Source: CAILZL01 sp963748005
GTDB lineage: Bacteria > Pseudomonadota > Gammaproteobacteria > Steroidobacterales > Steroidobacteraceae
Assembly: GCA_963748005.1 (NCBI GenBank)
Contig: CAVVHH010000002.1
Coordinates: forward strand, 620,001 to 684,000
Direction: 5' to 3'
DNA length: 64,000 nt
Shown here: positions 16,735-24,963 of the stretch, piece after piece
Position numbering within the stretch: position 1 is the stretch's first letter
Layout: each line of letters opens with the position of its first letter
Made by a program: the position numbers and the translations under genes
Notes under the pieces: generated by a model
What the model was told of the DNA's origin: nothing
Database searches by the model: none
Seen by the model: the letters and a program-made list of their open reading frames with translations, nothing else

Positions 16735-17120
16735 GATGCAGAGCCCCTAAGTGATGGATCGAGAAAGTGTTCGACTTCGGCAACGAAAGTGTCCGGATTG
16801 ACGGGCTTTTCGATGTAGCCTTCGGCGCCGGCTTCCAGACATTTCTCACGATCGCCAACCATGGCATAGGACGTCACTGCGACGATGGGAATGGACTTTA
16901 ATTGCGGGTCACCCTTCAATGCCCGCGCCACGGCGTGACCATCCATACCTGGCAATTGAATATCCAGCAGGATCAGGTCGGGGCGGGAGCTTGCCGCCAT
17001 CTCCAGCCCCAGTGGCCCGGTATCGGCCTGCAGCACTTCATGGCCGCGTTGCTCCAGCAGGAATCGTGTCAGGTAACGGTTCTGCGGGTTGTCTTCAATG
17101 AGCAGGATTCTTGCCTTCAT
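16731..17120 (-). CDS. Single-domain response regulator
   Basis: This 129-residue protein is one receiver domain without an output domain. It shows the acidic pocket LLIEDNPQN, the phospho-acceptor in DLILLDIQLPGMDGHAVA, Thr/Ser in VAVTSYAM and the conserved Lys in GYIEKPVNPD. Such DivK/CheY-like proteins carry phosphoryl groups between kinases or bind targets. It overlaps both neighbours by 4 bases (ATGA), which places it between the sensor kinase upstream and the hybrid kinase downstream as the probable shuttle. The start MKARILLIED was chosen for this overlap. Confidence 0.92.
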   Translation of the reverse strand: MKARILLIEDNPQNRYLTRFLLEQRGHEVLQADTGPLGLEMAASSRPDLILLDIQLPGMDGHAVARALKGDPQLKSIPIVAVTSYAMVGDREKCLEAGAEGYIEKPVNPDTFVAEVEHFLDPSLRGSAS

Positions 17121-19915
17121 GACTGTCCTTCCAGCGGCAGCGTCACTGTGAAGACGCTGCCTTTTTCCCACTTACTCTCGACGCTGATGATGCCACCCAT
17201 CAGGGCAGCAAGGCGATGACTGATGGCAAGACCCAGGCCGGTGCCGTCGTGTTGACGGGTCAATCCCGAATCAATTTGCTGAAATGGCTGAAATAACAGC
17301 GGCAGATCTTCGGGCTTGATGCCGATGCCGGTATCGGCCACTCGAACACGAAGAGCAGGCTGTCCCGCCTCTGCATCCGGAAAAATGAAGTTGTCCAGTA
17401 CCTGTGCCTGCAGCGTAATGCCACCCTGCTCGGTGAACTTGATGGCATTGCTCAACAGGTTAAGCAGTATCTGTTCGAAGCGGCGCTCGTCATTCGTCAT
17501 ATCGCCCAGCTCGGCAGCAATTTCGACCCGCAAATCGAGCTGCTTTGCCTGCGCCTGTGGTGCAACCAGCGACATCACCTTGTCGATGGACTTGCGCACA
17601 TTGAAACGATTGCGTGCAACATCCAGCTGGCCTGCCTCGATCTTGGAAATATCCAGCACATCGTTGACCAGCGCCAGCAGATGCCGGGCGCTGCTGCGCA
17701 CCATATCGAGCTGCTTGCCCTGCTCGGAATTCAACGGCCCGGCCAGTCCCTGCAGGATGATGCCGGTAAAACCGATGATGGAATTCAGGGGCGTGCGCAA
17801 CTCATGCGACATGGCGGCAAGGAATGCCGACTTGATGCGATCCGCCGTTTCGGCGCGATGCCGTTTCTCGCGCTCCGCTTCGATCAGTTTGCGGTCGGTG
17901 ATGTCGCGGATCATGCCCAGAATGTTGCCGTCGGGCATCAGGGTGGCCAACACTTCGGCATCGAATACCGAACCATCCTTGCGACGGAAGCGCCATTCGC
18001 GCTGGTGTTCGGCAGCATTGTTGATGTCCTGCAAGGTCCGTTCGATGCGGGGCACCTCATCCGGGGCCAGAATATCGGATGCGTGCAGGCCGATGAACTC
18101 TTCGAGGCTGTAACCGAGCATCCTGCAGATGCTGGTATTGGCATCGAGATAGTAACTTTGCTGATTGGCAATCACGATGCCGTCCGGCGCACACTCGAAC
18201 AACTTGCGATAACGGGTCTCGCTTGCCATACGCGCTTCTTCGGCGCGCTTGCGCTCGGTGATGTCGGTGCCGATGCTCAGGATCTCAACGACCTTGCCAT
18301 CAGCATCGCGCACAATGCGGTTGGTCCAGGCAACCCAGACCCGCTCGCCATTGCGGCGCATGTTTTCATTGACGTTCTGTTCAAAGCTTTCGGGTGCTGC
18401 ACAGATCTCCGCCATCAGGCCGGCCAGATCCCGGCCACTGCTTTCCCTATCCGGCACGATGGTGCCAATGACATGCTGCCCCATGATTTCGTCAGCGGCG
18501 TAGCCAAAGAATCGTTGACCAAATTCATTGAGGAAGGTGATCAGCCCCTCGGCGTTCCAGCGCAGGATGATGCTGTTGGCATGCTCCACCAGTTCGCGAT
18601 ACTTGCGCTCGCTCTCGGCGACACGCTGCTCAGCCAACCGGCGCGCGGCAACATCCACGCCCACACCCACCAGGCAGGTCCTGCCCTCGAACTCGACGCG
18701 CCGGCCGGTGAAAAAATACGGCCTGGTGGAACCATCCTTGGTCACGAATTCGGCTTCAACGCTGGATTCGCCCTGCGCAAAGACTGCAGCGATCCGCTGC
18801 TCCAGCAATGCCCTGTTGTCACCAGAGAAAAAATCCAGCGGATGCATGCCGGTGATTTCCTGACCGGAGTAACCCGACACAATCTCGAAGGTGCGATTCC
18901 AGCGCAGGAACTTGCCATTGCTGTCGTACAGGTAAACGACACCCGGCATGCTCTCGATCATGGTGTCGGAAAAACGCTTTTCGCTGTGCAGCTTCAGCTC
19001 GGCCTGACGACGCCCCTCGTCACGCAGGGCATTGCCCAGTCCGAACGACACCTCGGTCGCAGCTTCTTCCAGCAACACCATTTCCCGGTCGTGAAAATAC
19101 TCGCGCTGGCTGGCATACACGCTCAGTACAGCGCAGGGTTCACCCTGCAATCGGATCGGCAAGGCCACCGACGCCCGGTGGCCACGTCGTTCCAGTTCCG
19201 CGCGCCAGGGCAGCATGGCCGGGTCGTTGAGCAGATCGTTGCTGATACACGGTCTGCCGGTACGAAACGCCGTACCGGAAGGACCGCGGCCCTGCGGGCG
19301 TCCGTCGGTGTACACCTCAATCTGTTGTACATAGGCATTGTCGTCTCCCCATGACGCCACCGGCGCCAGACGACGTGTCGCCACATCATGCCAGCCGATC
19401 CACGCCATGCCGAACCCGCCCTGTTCGACCAGCACGCGGCAAACCGTACGAAACAATTCATCGCGATCCGGCTTGCGCACGATGGCGTGACTGATCTGGC
19501 TCAACGCCGCATACAGGCGGGACAGGCGCGCAATTTCGCGTTCGCGCTGCTTCAGCGGCGTAATGTCGCGGGCAATCTTTGAGGCGCCGATGATGCGGCC
19601 ATCGCTATCGCGAATGGGTGACAGCGTGACGGACACATCAATCAGACGTCCGTCCCTGGTAAGTCGTTGCGTCTGCGGCAATTCCACACGTTCGCCGCAC
19701 CGGATGTTCTCGAGAATGTCCGCTTCTTCGGCGCGCCTGTCGTCCGGGATCAGGCCGGTAATTGAAGTGCCGACAACCTCGCTGGCCGCATAGCCGAAGA
19801 TCGCTTCGGCGCCACGGTTCCAGCTGGTAACGATACCATTCAGATCCTTGCTGATGATGGCGTCGTGCGACGACTCGACGATAGCAAGCAGATGTTCGCG
19901 ACTGGCGTACTCCAT
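17117..19915 (-). CDS. Multi-PAS/GAF sensor histidine kinase
   Basis: The 932-residue protein has, in order, a PAS domain (ESSHDAIISKDLNGIVTSWN, to about 125), a GAF domain (about 145-300, RTVCRVLVEQGGFGMAWIGW), and three further PAS/PAC units (around 315, 440 and 565) with SIGTDITERKRAEEAR-type linkers. The kinase core follows: FLAAMSHELRTPLNSIIGF with the phospho-His, NLLSNAIKF, ADTGIGI and GTGLGLAISHRLA. No transmembrane helix or receiver is present, so it senses a cytoplasmic cue such as redox state or a small ligand. It is the first gene of the ATGA-linked phosphorelay and probably phosphorylates the single receiver encoded next. Confidence 0.93.
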   Translation of the reverse strand: MEYASREHLLAIVESSHDAIISKDLNGIVTSWNRGAEAIFGYAASEVVGTSITGLIPDDRRAEEADILENIRCGERVELPQTQRLTRDGRLIDVSVTLSPIRDSDGRIIGASKIARDITPLKQREREIARLSRLYAALSQISHAIVRKPDRDELFRTVCRVLVEQGGFGMAWIGWHDVATRRLAPVASWGDDNAYVQQIEVYTDGRPQGRGPSGTAFRTGRPCISNDLLNDPAMLPWRAELERRGHRASVALPIRLQGEPCAVLSVYASQREYFHDREMVLLEEAATEVSFGLGNALRDEGRRQAELKLHSEKRFSDTMIESMPGVVYLYDSNGKFLRWNRTFEIVSGYSGQEITGMHPLDFFSGDNRALLEQRIAAVFAQGESSVEAEFVTKDGSTRPYFFTGRRVEFEGRTCLVGVGVDVAARRLAEQRVAESERKYRELVEHANSIILRWNAEGLITFLNEFGQRFFGYAADEIMGQHVIGTIVPDRESSGRDLAGLMAEICAAPESFEQNVNENMRRNGERVWVAWTNRIVRDADGKVVEILSIGTDITERKRAEEARMASETRYRKLFECAPDGIVIANQQSYYLDANTSICRMLGYSLEEFIGLHASDILAPDEVPRIERTLQDINNAAEHQREWRFRRKDGSVFDAEVLATLMPDGNILGMIRDITDRKLIEAEREKRHRAETADRIKSAFLAAMSHELRTPLNSIIGFTGIILQGLAGPLNSEQGKQLDMVRSSARHLLALVNDVLDISKIEAGQLDVARNRFNVRKSIDKVMSLVAPQAQAKQLDLRVEIAAELGDMTNDERRFEQILLNLLSNAIKFTEQGGITLQAQVLDNFIFPDAEAGQPALRVRVADTGIGIKPEDLPLLFQPFQQIDSGLTRQHDGTGLGLAISHRLAALMGGIISVESKWEKGSVFTVTLPLEGQS

Positions 19916-20137
19916 GATCGATCAGAAGAGCACCAGAAGAAATCCGCAAGACGTCGGCCACGAAAGCAGCATGCATTCAATCCTTGTGCAACAGACCAGC
20001 TGGCGGAGACCTGTAACTTGCGCATTGCGCATTCCGTTTTCAGCTCGCCGTGTGGTTACAGTTTAGTTGTAGTTGAAAGCAACGATAAAGGCAAACCAGC
20101 GACCCGCAACCCCGCCGACCCCTTTTGCGGGAAAACC

Positions 20138-20465
20138 TTAGGTTCCAGTCAACCCACCACCGTCTCTGCGGATCGCGATCACGCTGGCACGTGGCGCCGC
20201 ATCGCCGCCGTCCGGCATTGAATGTCAAGATTCGACAAGACACAGCCCGCGCCCGGGTGCTGCACACTCATGAACAGGGTCTGGTTTTCGGGATGAATAC
20301 ACAGCCGCAGATTTCAGCATCCACCGGACCGCTCATGAATTGCCTGGCCACACCACGTTCGGCGCCGGCACACACAAAGCAGCCATTGTCAGTGCCGGTG
20401 TGCTGCCCGCCAGCTGTCAACATCTTGATGACTGGATGCATGGATTGGTCATGGTGCTCAAACGG
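20138..20465 (-). pseudogene. PhoX-family phosphatase remnant (truncated, frameshifted)
   Basis: Three minus-strand frames together spell the C-terminal part of a PhoX/DUF839 phosphatase. The first reads DNGCFVCAGAERGVARQF, MSGPVDAEICG and FIP. After a shift the second reads ENQTLFMSVQHPGAG. After another shift the third reads MPDGGDAAPRASVIAIRR, DGGGLTGT and a stop at 20138. Intact relatives show the same order (CxFTPD..TLF.SVQHPG ... W.DG...PR..V.AIRR). The N-terminal two thirds are missing; upstream lies the GNAT gene. At least two frameshifts and the truncation make it non-functional as a PhoX enzyme. The upstream limit is approximate. Confidence 0.8.
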
Positions 20466-20665
20466 TGTGGGCGACAGGCAAGCCTCATGGTAAAGCCCGC
20501 TGATGGTTTTCTGGCCCCTGCTGTTATTCGGAATGTCATGCGTCAGGCAGTGCGTCATGCCAGCCGCAACAATTACTTGCTAGCGCCAGCGCTCCGATGT
20601 TATCTAGCAGCCGTTGCTTGTCCGTCAACATTGAGTTCGCAAAAAAGCATCAGGCTGCTCACCCC

Positions 20666-21112
20666 ATGAACGTACGGCTGATTCACCCGAACGAATTAAG
20701 TGAGTTGCTCACTCTGTATGAGCACTTGCACAGCTCAGACGAGCCACTGCCTGAGTTGTCAGTTGTCCAGGCGGTTTGGCAAGAACTTATGGCGAATCCT
20801 CGCTACAAGTACTTTGGCTGCTACGTGAACAGCGTTCTGGTTTCCAGTTGCACCCTCACCGTTGTTCCCAACCTCACGCGTGGCTGCAAGCCATATGGCC
20901 TCATCGAAAACGTAGTCACCCATGCGAGCTATCGAAATCAGGGCTGCGGCAAGGCCGTATTAGCCAGAGCTCAATCCCATGCCTGGTCGGTCGGCTGCTA
21001 CAAAGTCATGCTGTTCACGGGAAGGAAAGACCAAGCAACTTTTCAGTTCTACGAATCAGCAGGGTTCAACCGCCATGAAAAGCAGGCATTTATTGCCAGA
21101 CCAATGGCATAA
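20666..21112 (+). CDS. GNAT-family N-acetyltransferase
   Basis: The 148-residue protein has the GNAT fold. It shows MNVRLIHPNELSELLTLYEHL at the N-terminus and GLIENVVTHASYRNQGCGKAVLARAQSHAW, which holds the acetyl-CoA pyrophosphate-binding R/Q-x-x-G-x-G/A motif in the form RNQGCGKA. YKVMLFTGRKDQATFQFYESAGF is typical motif B. It transfers an acetyl group from acetyl-CoA to an amine; the substrate is unknown. The start MNVRL is chosen because the upstream part of the frame (from 20597) has no family resemblance. It is followed 10 bases later by the DUF1684 lipoprotein gene on the same strand. Confidence 0.88.
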   Translation: MNVRLIHPNELSELLTLYEHLHSSDEPLPELSVVQAVWQELMANPRYKYFGCYVNSVLVSSCTLTVVPNLTRGCKPYGLIENVVTHASYRNQGCGKAVLARAQSHAWSVGCYKVMLFTGRKDQATFQFYESAGFNRHEKQAFIARPMA

Positions 21113-21122
21113 CCCACTGACC

Positions 21123-22040
21123 ATGCCAATTCGACCCTTATCCAGGACATTGCTCGCAGCACTGACCATGATGTTGCTGGGTGCGTGCAACAAGCACGAA
21201 TCACTGAGCGAAGAAACCCGGCGGATCGAGCAGTGGCGGGAAAAACGCGTCGCCACTCTCACCAGCGAGAACGGCTGGTTGACGTTAGCGGGGCTGTACT
21301 GGCTTAAGGAAGGTGACAATCACTTCGGACATGCCCGCGGCAATGAGTTGGCGCTGGATCATCCCGCGTTACAGAACACAGCCGGCGTATTTGCACTACA
21401 TGATGGACGTGTGAGTTTTACGGCTGCTGCAGGTGGTGGGATCACTTTCGACGGCGAACCGGTGACCACCATCGAAATGCAACCCGATACCGCGGAGCAT
21501 CCCACCATACTGGCCGCAGGGTCGCTGCGCTTTCATGCCATCGAACGCGCCGGCAGGTTTGGCGTGCGGGTGCGTGACGTGGAGCATCCGGCGCGTACCA
21601 CATTCAAGGGTCTGAGTTACTTTCCCATCAGCACTGACTGGCGCATTGATGCGCGTTTTGAACCCTATGTGCCGAGCAAGCGCATCGCCATCCTGAACAT
21701 CGTGGGCATGACCGAAGATATGGAATCACCTGGTACGCTGGTGTTTGACAAGGACGGCAAGACCTGGCGACTGGATGCGATTCTTGAATCACCTGCCGAC
21801 ACCGAGTTGTTCGTGATGTTTGCCGATGCCACCAGCGGTCGTGAAAGCTATGGCGCCGGGCGGTATATGTATGTGCCAAAGCCCACTGACGGTCATGTCT
21901 GGCTGGATTTCAATCAGGCCTACAACCCGCCCTGCGCCTTCACGGAATTCGCCACCTGCCCACTGCCACCGCGCCAGAATCGTCTGCAACTTGCGATAAC
22001 GGCGGGCGAGAAGAAATACACCCTCGCCAGCCATCCATGA
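21123..22040 (+). CDS. DUF1684 lipoprotein
   Basis: The 305-residue protein starts with a lipoprotein signal peptide (LLAALTMMLLGAC, lipobox LGAC). It continues with the DUF1684 domain: EQWREKRVATLTSENGWLTLAGLYWLKEGDNHFG, RFGVRVRDVEHPARTTFKGLSYFPI, and YVPKPTDGHVWLDFNQAYNPPCAFTEFATCPLPPRQNRL, the most conserved family segment. It is probably anchored in a membrane facing the periplasm. The biochemical function of DUF1684 is not established. It follows the GNAT gene closely. The start ATG at 21123 was chosen because the signal peptide begins there; the longer frame overlaps the GNAT gene. Confidence 0.9.
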   Translation: MPIRPLSRTLLAALTMMLLGACNKHESLSEETRRIEQWREKRVATLTSENGWLTLAGLYWLKEGDNHFGHARGNELALDHPALQNTAGVFALHDGRVSFTAAAGGGITFDGEPVTTIEMQPDTAEHPTILAAGSLRFHAIERAGRFGVRVRDVEHPARTTFKGLSYFPISTDWRIDARFEPYVPSKRIAILNIVGMTEDMESPGTLVFDKDGKTWRLDAILESPADTELFVMFADATSGRESYGAGRYMYVPKPTDGHVWLDFNQAYNPPCAFTEFATCPLPPRQNRLQLAITAGEKKYTLASHP

Positions 22041-22105
22041 CTGCAGCAGTCTGTCCATTGAGTAACCAATGGCGCCAGTTAAGCGATAGCGGTTGGTAGC
22101 GCTGC

Positions 22106-22140
22106 GCCCTCACCCCAACCCTCTCCCTCAGGGAGAGGCA
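22106..22140. repeat. CCCTCACCCC/CCCTCTCCC-type dispersed repeat
   Basis: GCCCTCACCCCAACCCTCTC followed by CCTCAGGGAGAGG is a hairpin-forming intergenic repeat common in proteobacterial genomes. A second copy is at 63611-63650. Here it lies between the convergent DUF1684 and DUF6607 genes. Confidence 0.6.
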
Positions 22141-22162
22141 GCTTAACCAAGAGCCATTTGAG

Positions 22163-23269
22163 TCAGGGGCGCATGCCCTGCAGAGCCTGCTCGATAGCCT
22201 GTTGATTGGCAGCATTTGTTGCGGGATCGGTGCTTATTTTCTCGGCATGTGCAAACAATGGCTTGAACAACTCCAGCTGGTCGACATGGCCCCGCAATCT
22301 GACTGTGGTGTCGCGTTTGAACCAGTCGCTCCATGCTGTACGCACCTGATTCCAGAAGCCGCGAGTCTTGCTGTAATAGTCATCTGCTTCGGCAAAGCTG
22401 AAGTCCTTGATGCGGTCATAGCGGGCCATGCCGTATTCACGTGCCACGTATTCCGGTCGCCCATCTACCAGCTTTGCTTTGAGATTGTTTTCTTCCTGCA
22501 CCCAGCTTGTGGCAGTGACTGTGTGACGATTGGTGCCGATCAGCACATCGTAGTCCTTGCGCACGCTCCACTCGCGACGCGGCAGCGGTCGCCATGTGTC
22601 ACCACTTATCCAGCTGGAAAAAGCCGAGGTATGCTCCCAAGTGCCCAGACTGGCATAGCGCGGTGACTCATCCACCTGATACACGGTTTGCAACCAGCGC
22701 CCCTTGCGTTCGTTCGCACTCAGCATGCGTCGCTGCCAGGAGGCATTGCCGCGATACTCAACGATGGCTTCCGGCTCGTACTGCCAGTCCTGACGCCAGT
22801 GCTTGGTGACCATGGGTTCACTGATGGACCCATCCGGCATCTGAATGCGCATCTCCAGGATATGCACCAGACTGATGTTGCGGCCGGTGTCGCTGTCCAC
22901 ATAGACCTTTTCGGTACCCCATGACTGATATGGACGCTGCTTGCCGGCTGCGCCGTTGAAGCTGAGCACTTCCAGAAAATCAAAGCTGGTCCGGTAAGTC
23001 CCTGACATGGCCAGGATGGCGCGGCGAGCACGCTCGAAATCATCAATGCCTGTGGCCTGCAACGCCTGCCATCGTGTCGAGGGCGTCGTATCCAGCGTGA
23101 CGGGTACGCCCTTGCTGGTGCCACCGCGTGGCGTGGGAGTGTCGGCACCCAGTGGCCAGGCAAACAAGTAATAAATGGTGGATGAGTACGACGAGGTGGA
23201 TGGCGTTCCCTGTGCGGCAACGTTTGCAACCCAGCCAATCAACAGCATGACCCATAACTTGTTGAACAT
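22163..23269 (-). CDS. DUF6607 secreted protein
   Basis: The 368-residue product has a Sec signal peptide (MFNKLWVMLLIGWVANVAAQ) and the DUF6607 pattern: ERARRAILAMSGTYRTSFDFLEVLSF, PYQSWGTEKVYVDSDTGRNISLVHILEMRI, MVTKHWRQDWQYEPEAIVEYRG and GTWEHTSAFSSWISGDTWRPLPRREWSVR. The role of the family is unknown; it is periplasmic. It lies 121 bases downstream of hemP in the same direction with no strong terminator between them, so it may share the Fur-controlled transcript. That would fit a part in iron or heme acquisition, but this is inference from context. Confidence 0.85.
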   Translation of the reverse strand: MFNKLWVMLLIGWVANVAAQGTPSTSSYSSTIYYLFAWPLGADTPTPRGGTSKGVPVTLDTTPSTRWQALQATGIDDFERARRAILAMSGTYRTSFDFLEVLSFNGAAGKQRPYQSWGTEKVYVDSDTGRNISLVHILEMRIQMPDGSISEPMVTKHWRQDWQYEPEAIVEYRGNASWQRRMLSANERKGRWLQTVYQVDESPRYASLGTWEHTSAFSSWISGDTWRPLPRREWSVRKDYDVLIGTNRHTVTATSWVQEENNLKAKLVDGRPEYVAREYGMARYDRIKDFSFAEADDYYSKTRGFWNQVRTAWSDWFKRDTTVRLRGHVDQLELFKPLFAHAEKISTDPATNAANQQAIEQALQGMRP

Positions 23270-23390
23270 GAATATACCCCGGCTTCACTGTAGCCCTATG
23301 TATCCTCAAGTCTGGGGGAAAAAACAGTTAGTGACTGGCTTCCCGCGCAGAGTGGCTGGTAACTGGCCACCTCGGAAAATCGCACGCGGA

Positions 23391-23600
23391 CTACTTGGTC
23401 AATATCAGCTTGTTGGCCGAAGTGATGCGCAACCGGTAGGTGAAGCCCGAGTGCTCGATCAACACCTCATTGGCAAGCCCGAACAGCTGCTGCGACTGCA
23501 TAGTGCGCCGCACGGGAGGGTTTGGCGCTGCATTGGCGCTCGCCGACACGGAGGCGTCGGAGAGGGACATCAAGACACCGCTTGGCAATTCAGGCTTCAT
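23391..23600 (-). CDS. hemP: HemP-family hemin uptake protein
   Basis: The small protein (69 residues from this start) ends with the HemP signature SQQLFGLANEVLIEHSGFTYRLRITSANKLILTK. HemP/HmuP proteins are small cytoplasmic regulators needed for expression of heme-uptake receptors in several proteobacteria. A Fur-box-like sequence lies directly upstream. The start at 23600 (MKPELPSG) is preferred because the longer frame, from 23636, would run through the Fur box. No clear Shine-Dalgarno sequence precedes it. A TonB-dependent heme receptor is not present nearby; the next gene downstream is DUF6607. Confidence 0.88.
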   Translation of the reverse strand: MKPELPSGVLMSLSDASVSASANAAPNPPVRRTMQSQQLFGLANEVLIEHSGFTYRLRITSANKLILTK

Positions 23601-23606
23601 GGGATC

Positions 23607-23629
23607 AAATGATAATGATTCGTATTTGT
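23607..23629 (-). promoter_or_regulatory. Fur box overlapping a predicted -10 of hemP
   Basis: AAATGATAATGATTCGTATTT on the plus strand matches the Fur-box pattern of GATAATGATAATCATTATC over most of its length. On the minus strand it overlaps TATCAT, which lies 16 bases after TTGCAA, a plausible promoter for hemP. Fur with iron would block this promoter. Confidence 0.65.
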
Positions 23630-23636
23630 ATTGCAA

Positions 23637-24140
23637 GCTTGGTGTTCTGGATACCGGGAGATTTGAAGATTCACTCCCTGTCCGGTTGGGCCTTAACCCA
23701 ACGTCACCGCCAGTCCCTGGAACTGACTCAAGGGTTCACATCATCACGACTCTCGCGCCACGCTGCTCACCGTGTTCGGCAACCATAACCTTCCACCACA
23801 GCAAATCTTCTGCGCAACGAGACAGTGCATACATCGCATGGCCATCTGGGAAGTCAGTGGCTGCATTGTGGTTGTCGGCGGTAAGCACATGGACTGCGAC
23901 AACTGATGCATTCGAAGCAGCCACGGCAACCAGCGACACAACGGCTGCAACTACCTGGCCAGGCCAACACCAATCTGATGCAACAATTGCTCATCGCCGA
24001 GACGGGCAGCGTAAAAATTTTGTAAAACCTCAGTTGTGGGATAAAGCAACCGCAATGTCATGGCTGCGCGGTATGATGGAATCAATCTTGCAAATACTAT
24101 TCAATCAAAACTCAGCACACTTGCACCTGAAGGAAAACCA
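23637..24140. other. Divergent spacer between hemP and phaB
   Basis: This 504-base region holds the start of the hemP promoter at its left end and the phaB promoter at its right. Base composition becomes more AT-rich near 24000-24130 (AAAAATTTTGTAAAACC). A minus-strand frame of 67 residues at 23736-23939 was seen but not called. No RNA gene was recognised. Confidence 0.5.
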
Positions 24141-24887
24141 GTGGCGCAAAGCAAACGCATCGCATACGTAACCGGCGGCATGGGCGGCATCGGTACCGCC
24201 ATCTGCAAACAATTCTGTCGCGAAGGCTATACCGTTATCGCTGGCTGTGGCCCCAACTCGCTGCGCAAGGACAACTGGCTGCGTGAAATGAAGGCGCAGG
24301 GCTTCGACATCGTTGCCTCGGAAGGCAATGTCGCCGACTGGGACTCCACCAAGGCAGCCTTCGACAAGGTCAAAGCCGAAATCGGCACGGTTGACATTCT
24401 GGTCAACAACGCCGGCATTACACGCGACGCCGTGTTTCGCAAGATGACCAAGGAACAGTGGGATCAGGTGATCAACACCAATCTCAACAGCATGTTCAAT
24501 GTCACCCAGCAGGTAATTGAAGACATGGTGGCCAGGCGCTGGGGACGCATCATCAACATCTCATCGGTGAACGGCCAGAGGGGACAATTCGGACAGACCA
24601 ATTACGCCACCGCCAAAGCGGGCATTCATGGTTTCAGCATGGCGCTGGCCCTGGAGGTTGCCAGTCTAGGTGTCACCGTCAACACCGTGTCACCGGGATA
24701 CATCGGTACACAGATGGTGCGCGCCATCCGCGAAGACGTGCTCGAAAAAATCGTCAACACTATTCCGATGAAGCGTCTGGGCGAACCTGAGGAAATCGCC
24801 TCATTAGTGAATTGGCTGGCTTCGGAGAACGCCGGCTTCACTACCGGTGCGGATTTTTCGATGAACGGCGGTTTGCACATGTATTGA
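24141..24887 (+). CDS. phaB: Acetoacetyl-CoA reductase
   Basis: The 248-residue SDR enzyme is very similar to Ralstonia PhaB, which reduces acetoacetyl-CoA to (R)-3-hydroxybutyryl-CoA with NADPH for polyhydroxybutyrate synthesis. It shows RIAYVTGGMGGIGTAICKQF (cofactor site), AGCGPNS, ASEGNVADWDSTKAAFDKV, NNAGITRD, ISSVNGQRGQFGQTNYATAKAG (catalytic Ser, Tyr, Lys), SPGYIGTQMVRAIREDVLEKIV and GADFSMNGGLHMY. The GTG start at 24141 follows AAGGAAAA; the longer frame upstream has no family match. phaA and phaC are not in the window. It is followed by palindromic repeats and converges with the aldehyde dehydrogenase gene. Confidence 0.95.
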   Translation: MAQSKRIAYVTGGMGGIGTAICKQFCREGYTVIAGCGPNSLRKDNWLREMKAQGFDIVASEGNVADWDSTKAAFDKVKAEIGTVDILVNNAGITRDAVFRKMTKEQWDQVINTNLNSMFNVTQQVIEDMVARRWGRIINISSVNGQRGQFGQTNYATAKAGIHGFSMALALEVASLGVTVNTVSPGYIGTQMVRAIREDVLEKIVNTIPMKRLGEPEEIASLVNWLASENAGFTTGADFSMNGGLHMY

Positions 24888-24893
24888 TGCAAT

Positions 24894-24948
24894 GGGGTGG
24901 GCATGCCCGCCCCTACGCCGTTCGCAAGGGTGAGACATGTCTCGCCCT
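24894..24948. repeat. Two REP-like palindromes downstream of phaB
   Basis: GGGTGGGCATGCCCGCCCCTAC (24895-24916) and GGGTGAGACATGTCTCGCCC (24928-24947) are diverged members of the CCCCTAC-ended palindrome family. They separate the convergent phaB and aldehyde dehydrogenase genes. Confidence 0.6.
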
Positions 24949-24963
24949 CCTGATTATCACCAT

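Noticed and set aside
23736..23939. Minus-strand frame of 67 residues between hemP and phaB
   Set aside because: It would need a GTG start with no visible ribosome-binding site, and I recognise no family; composition alone is not enough.
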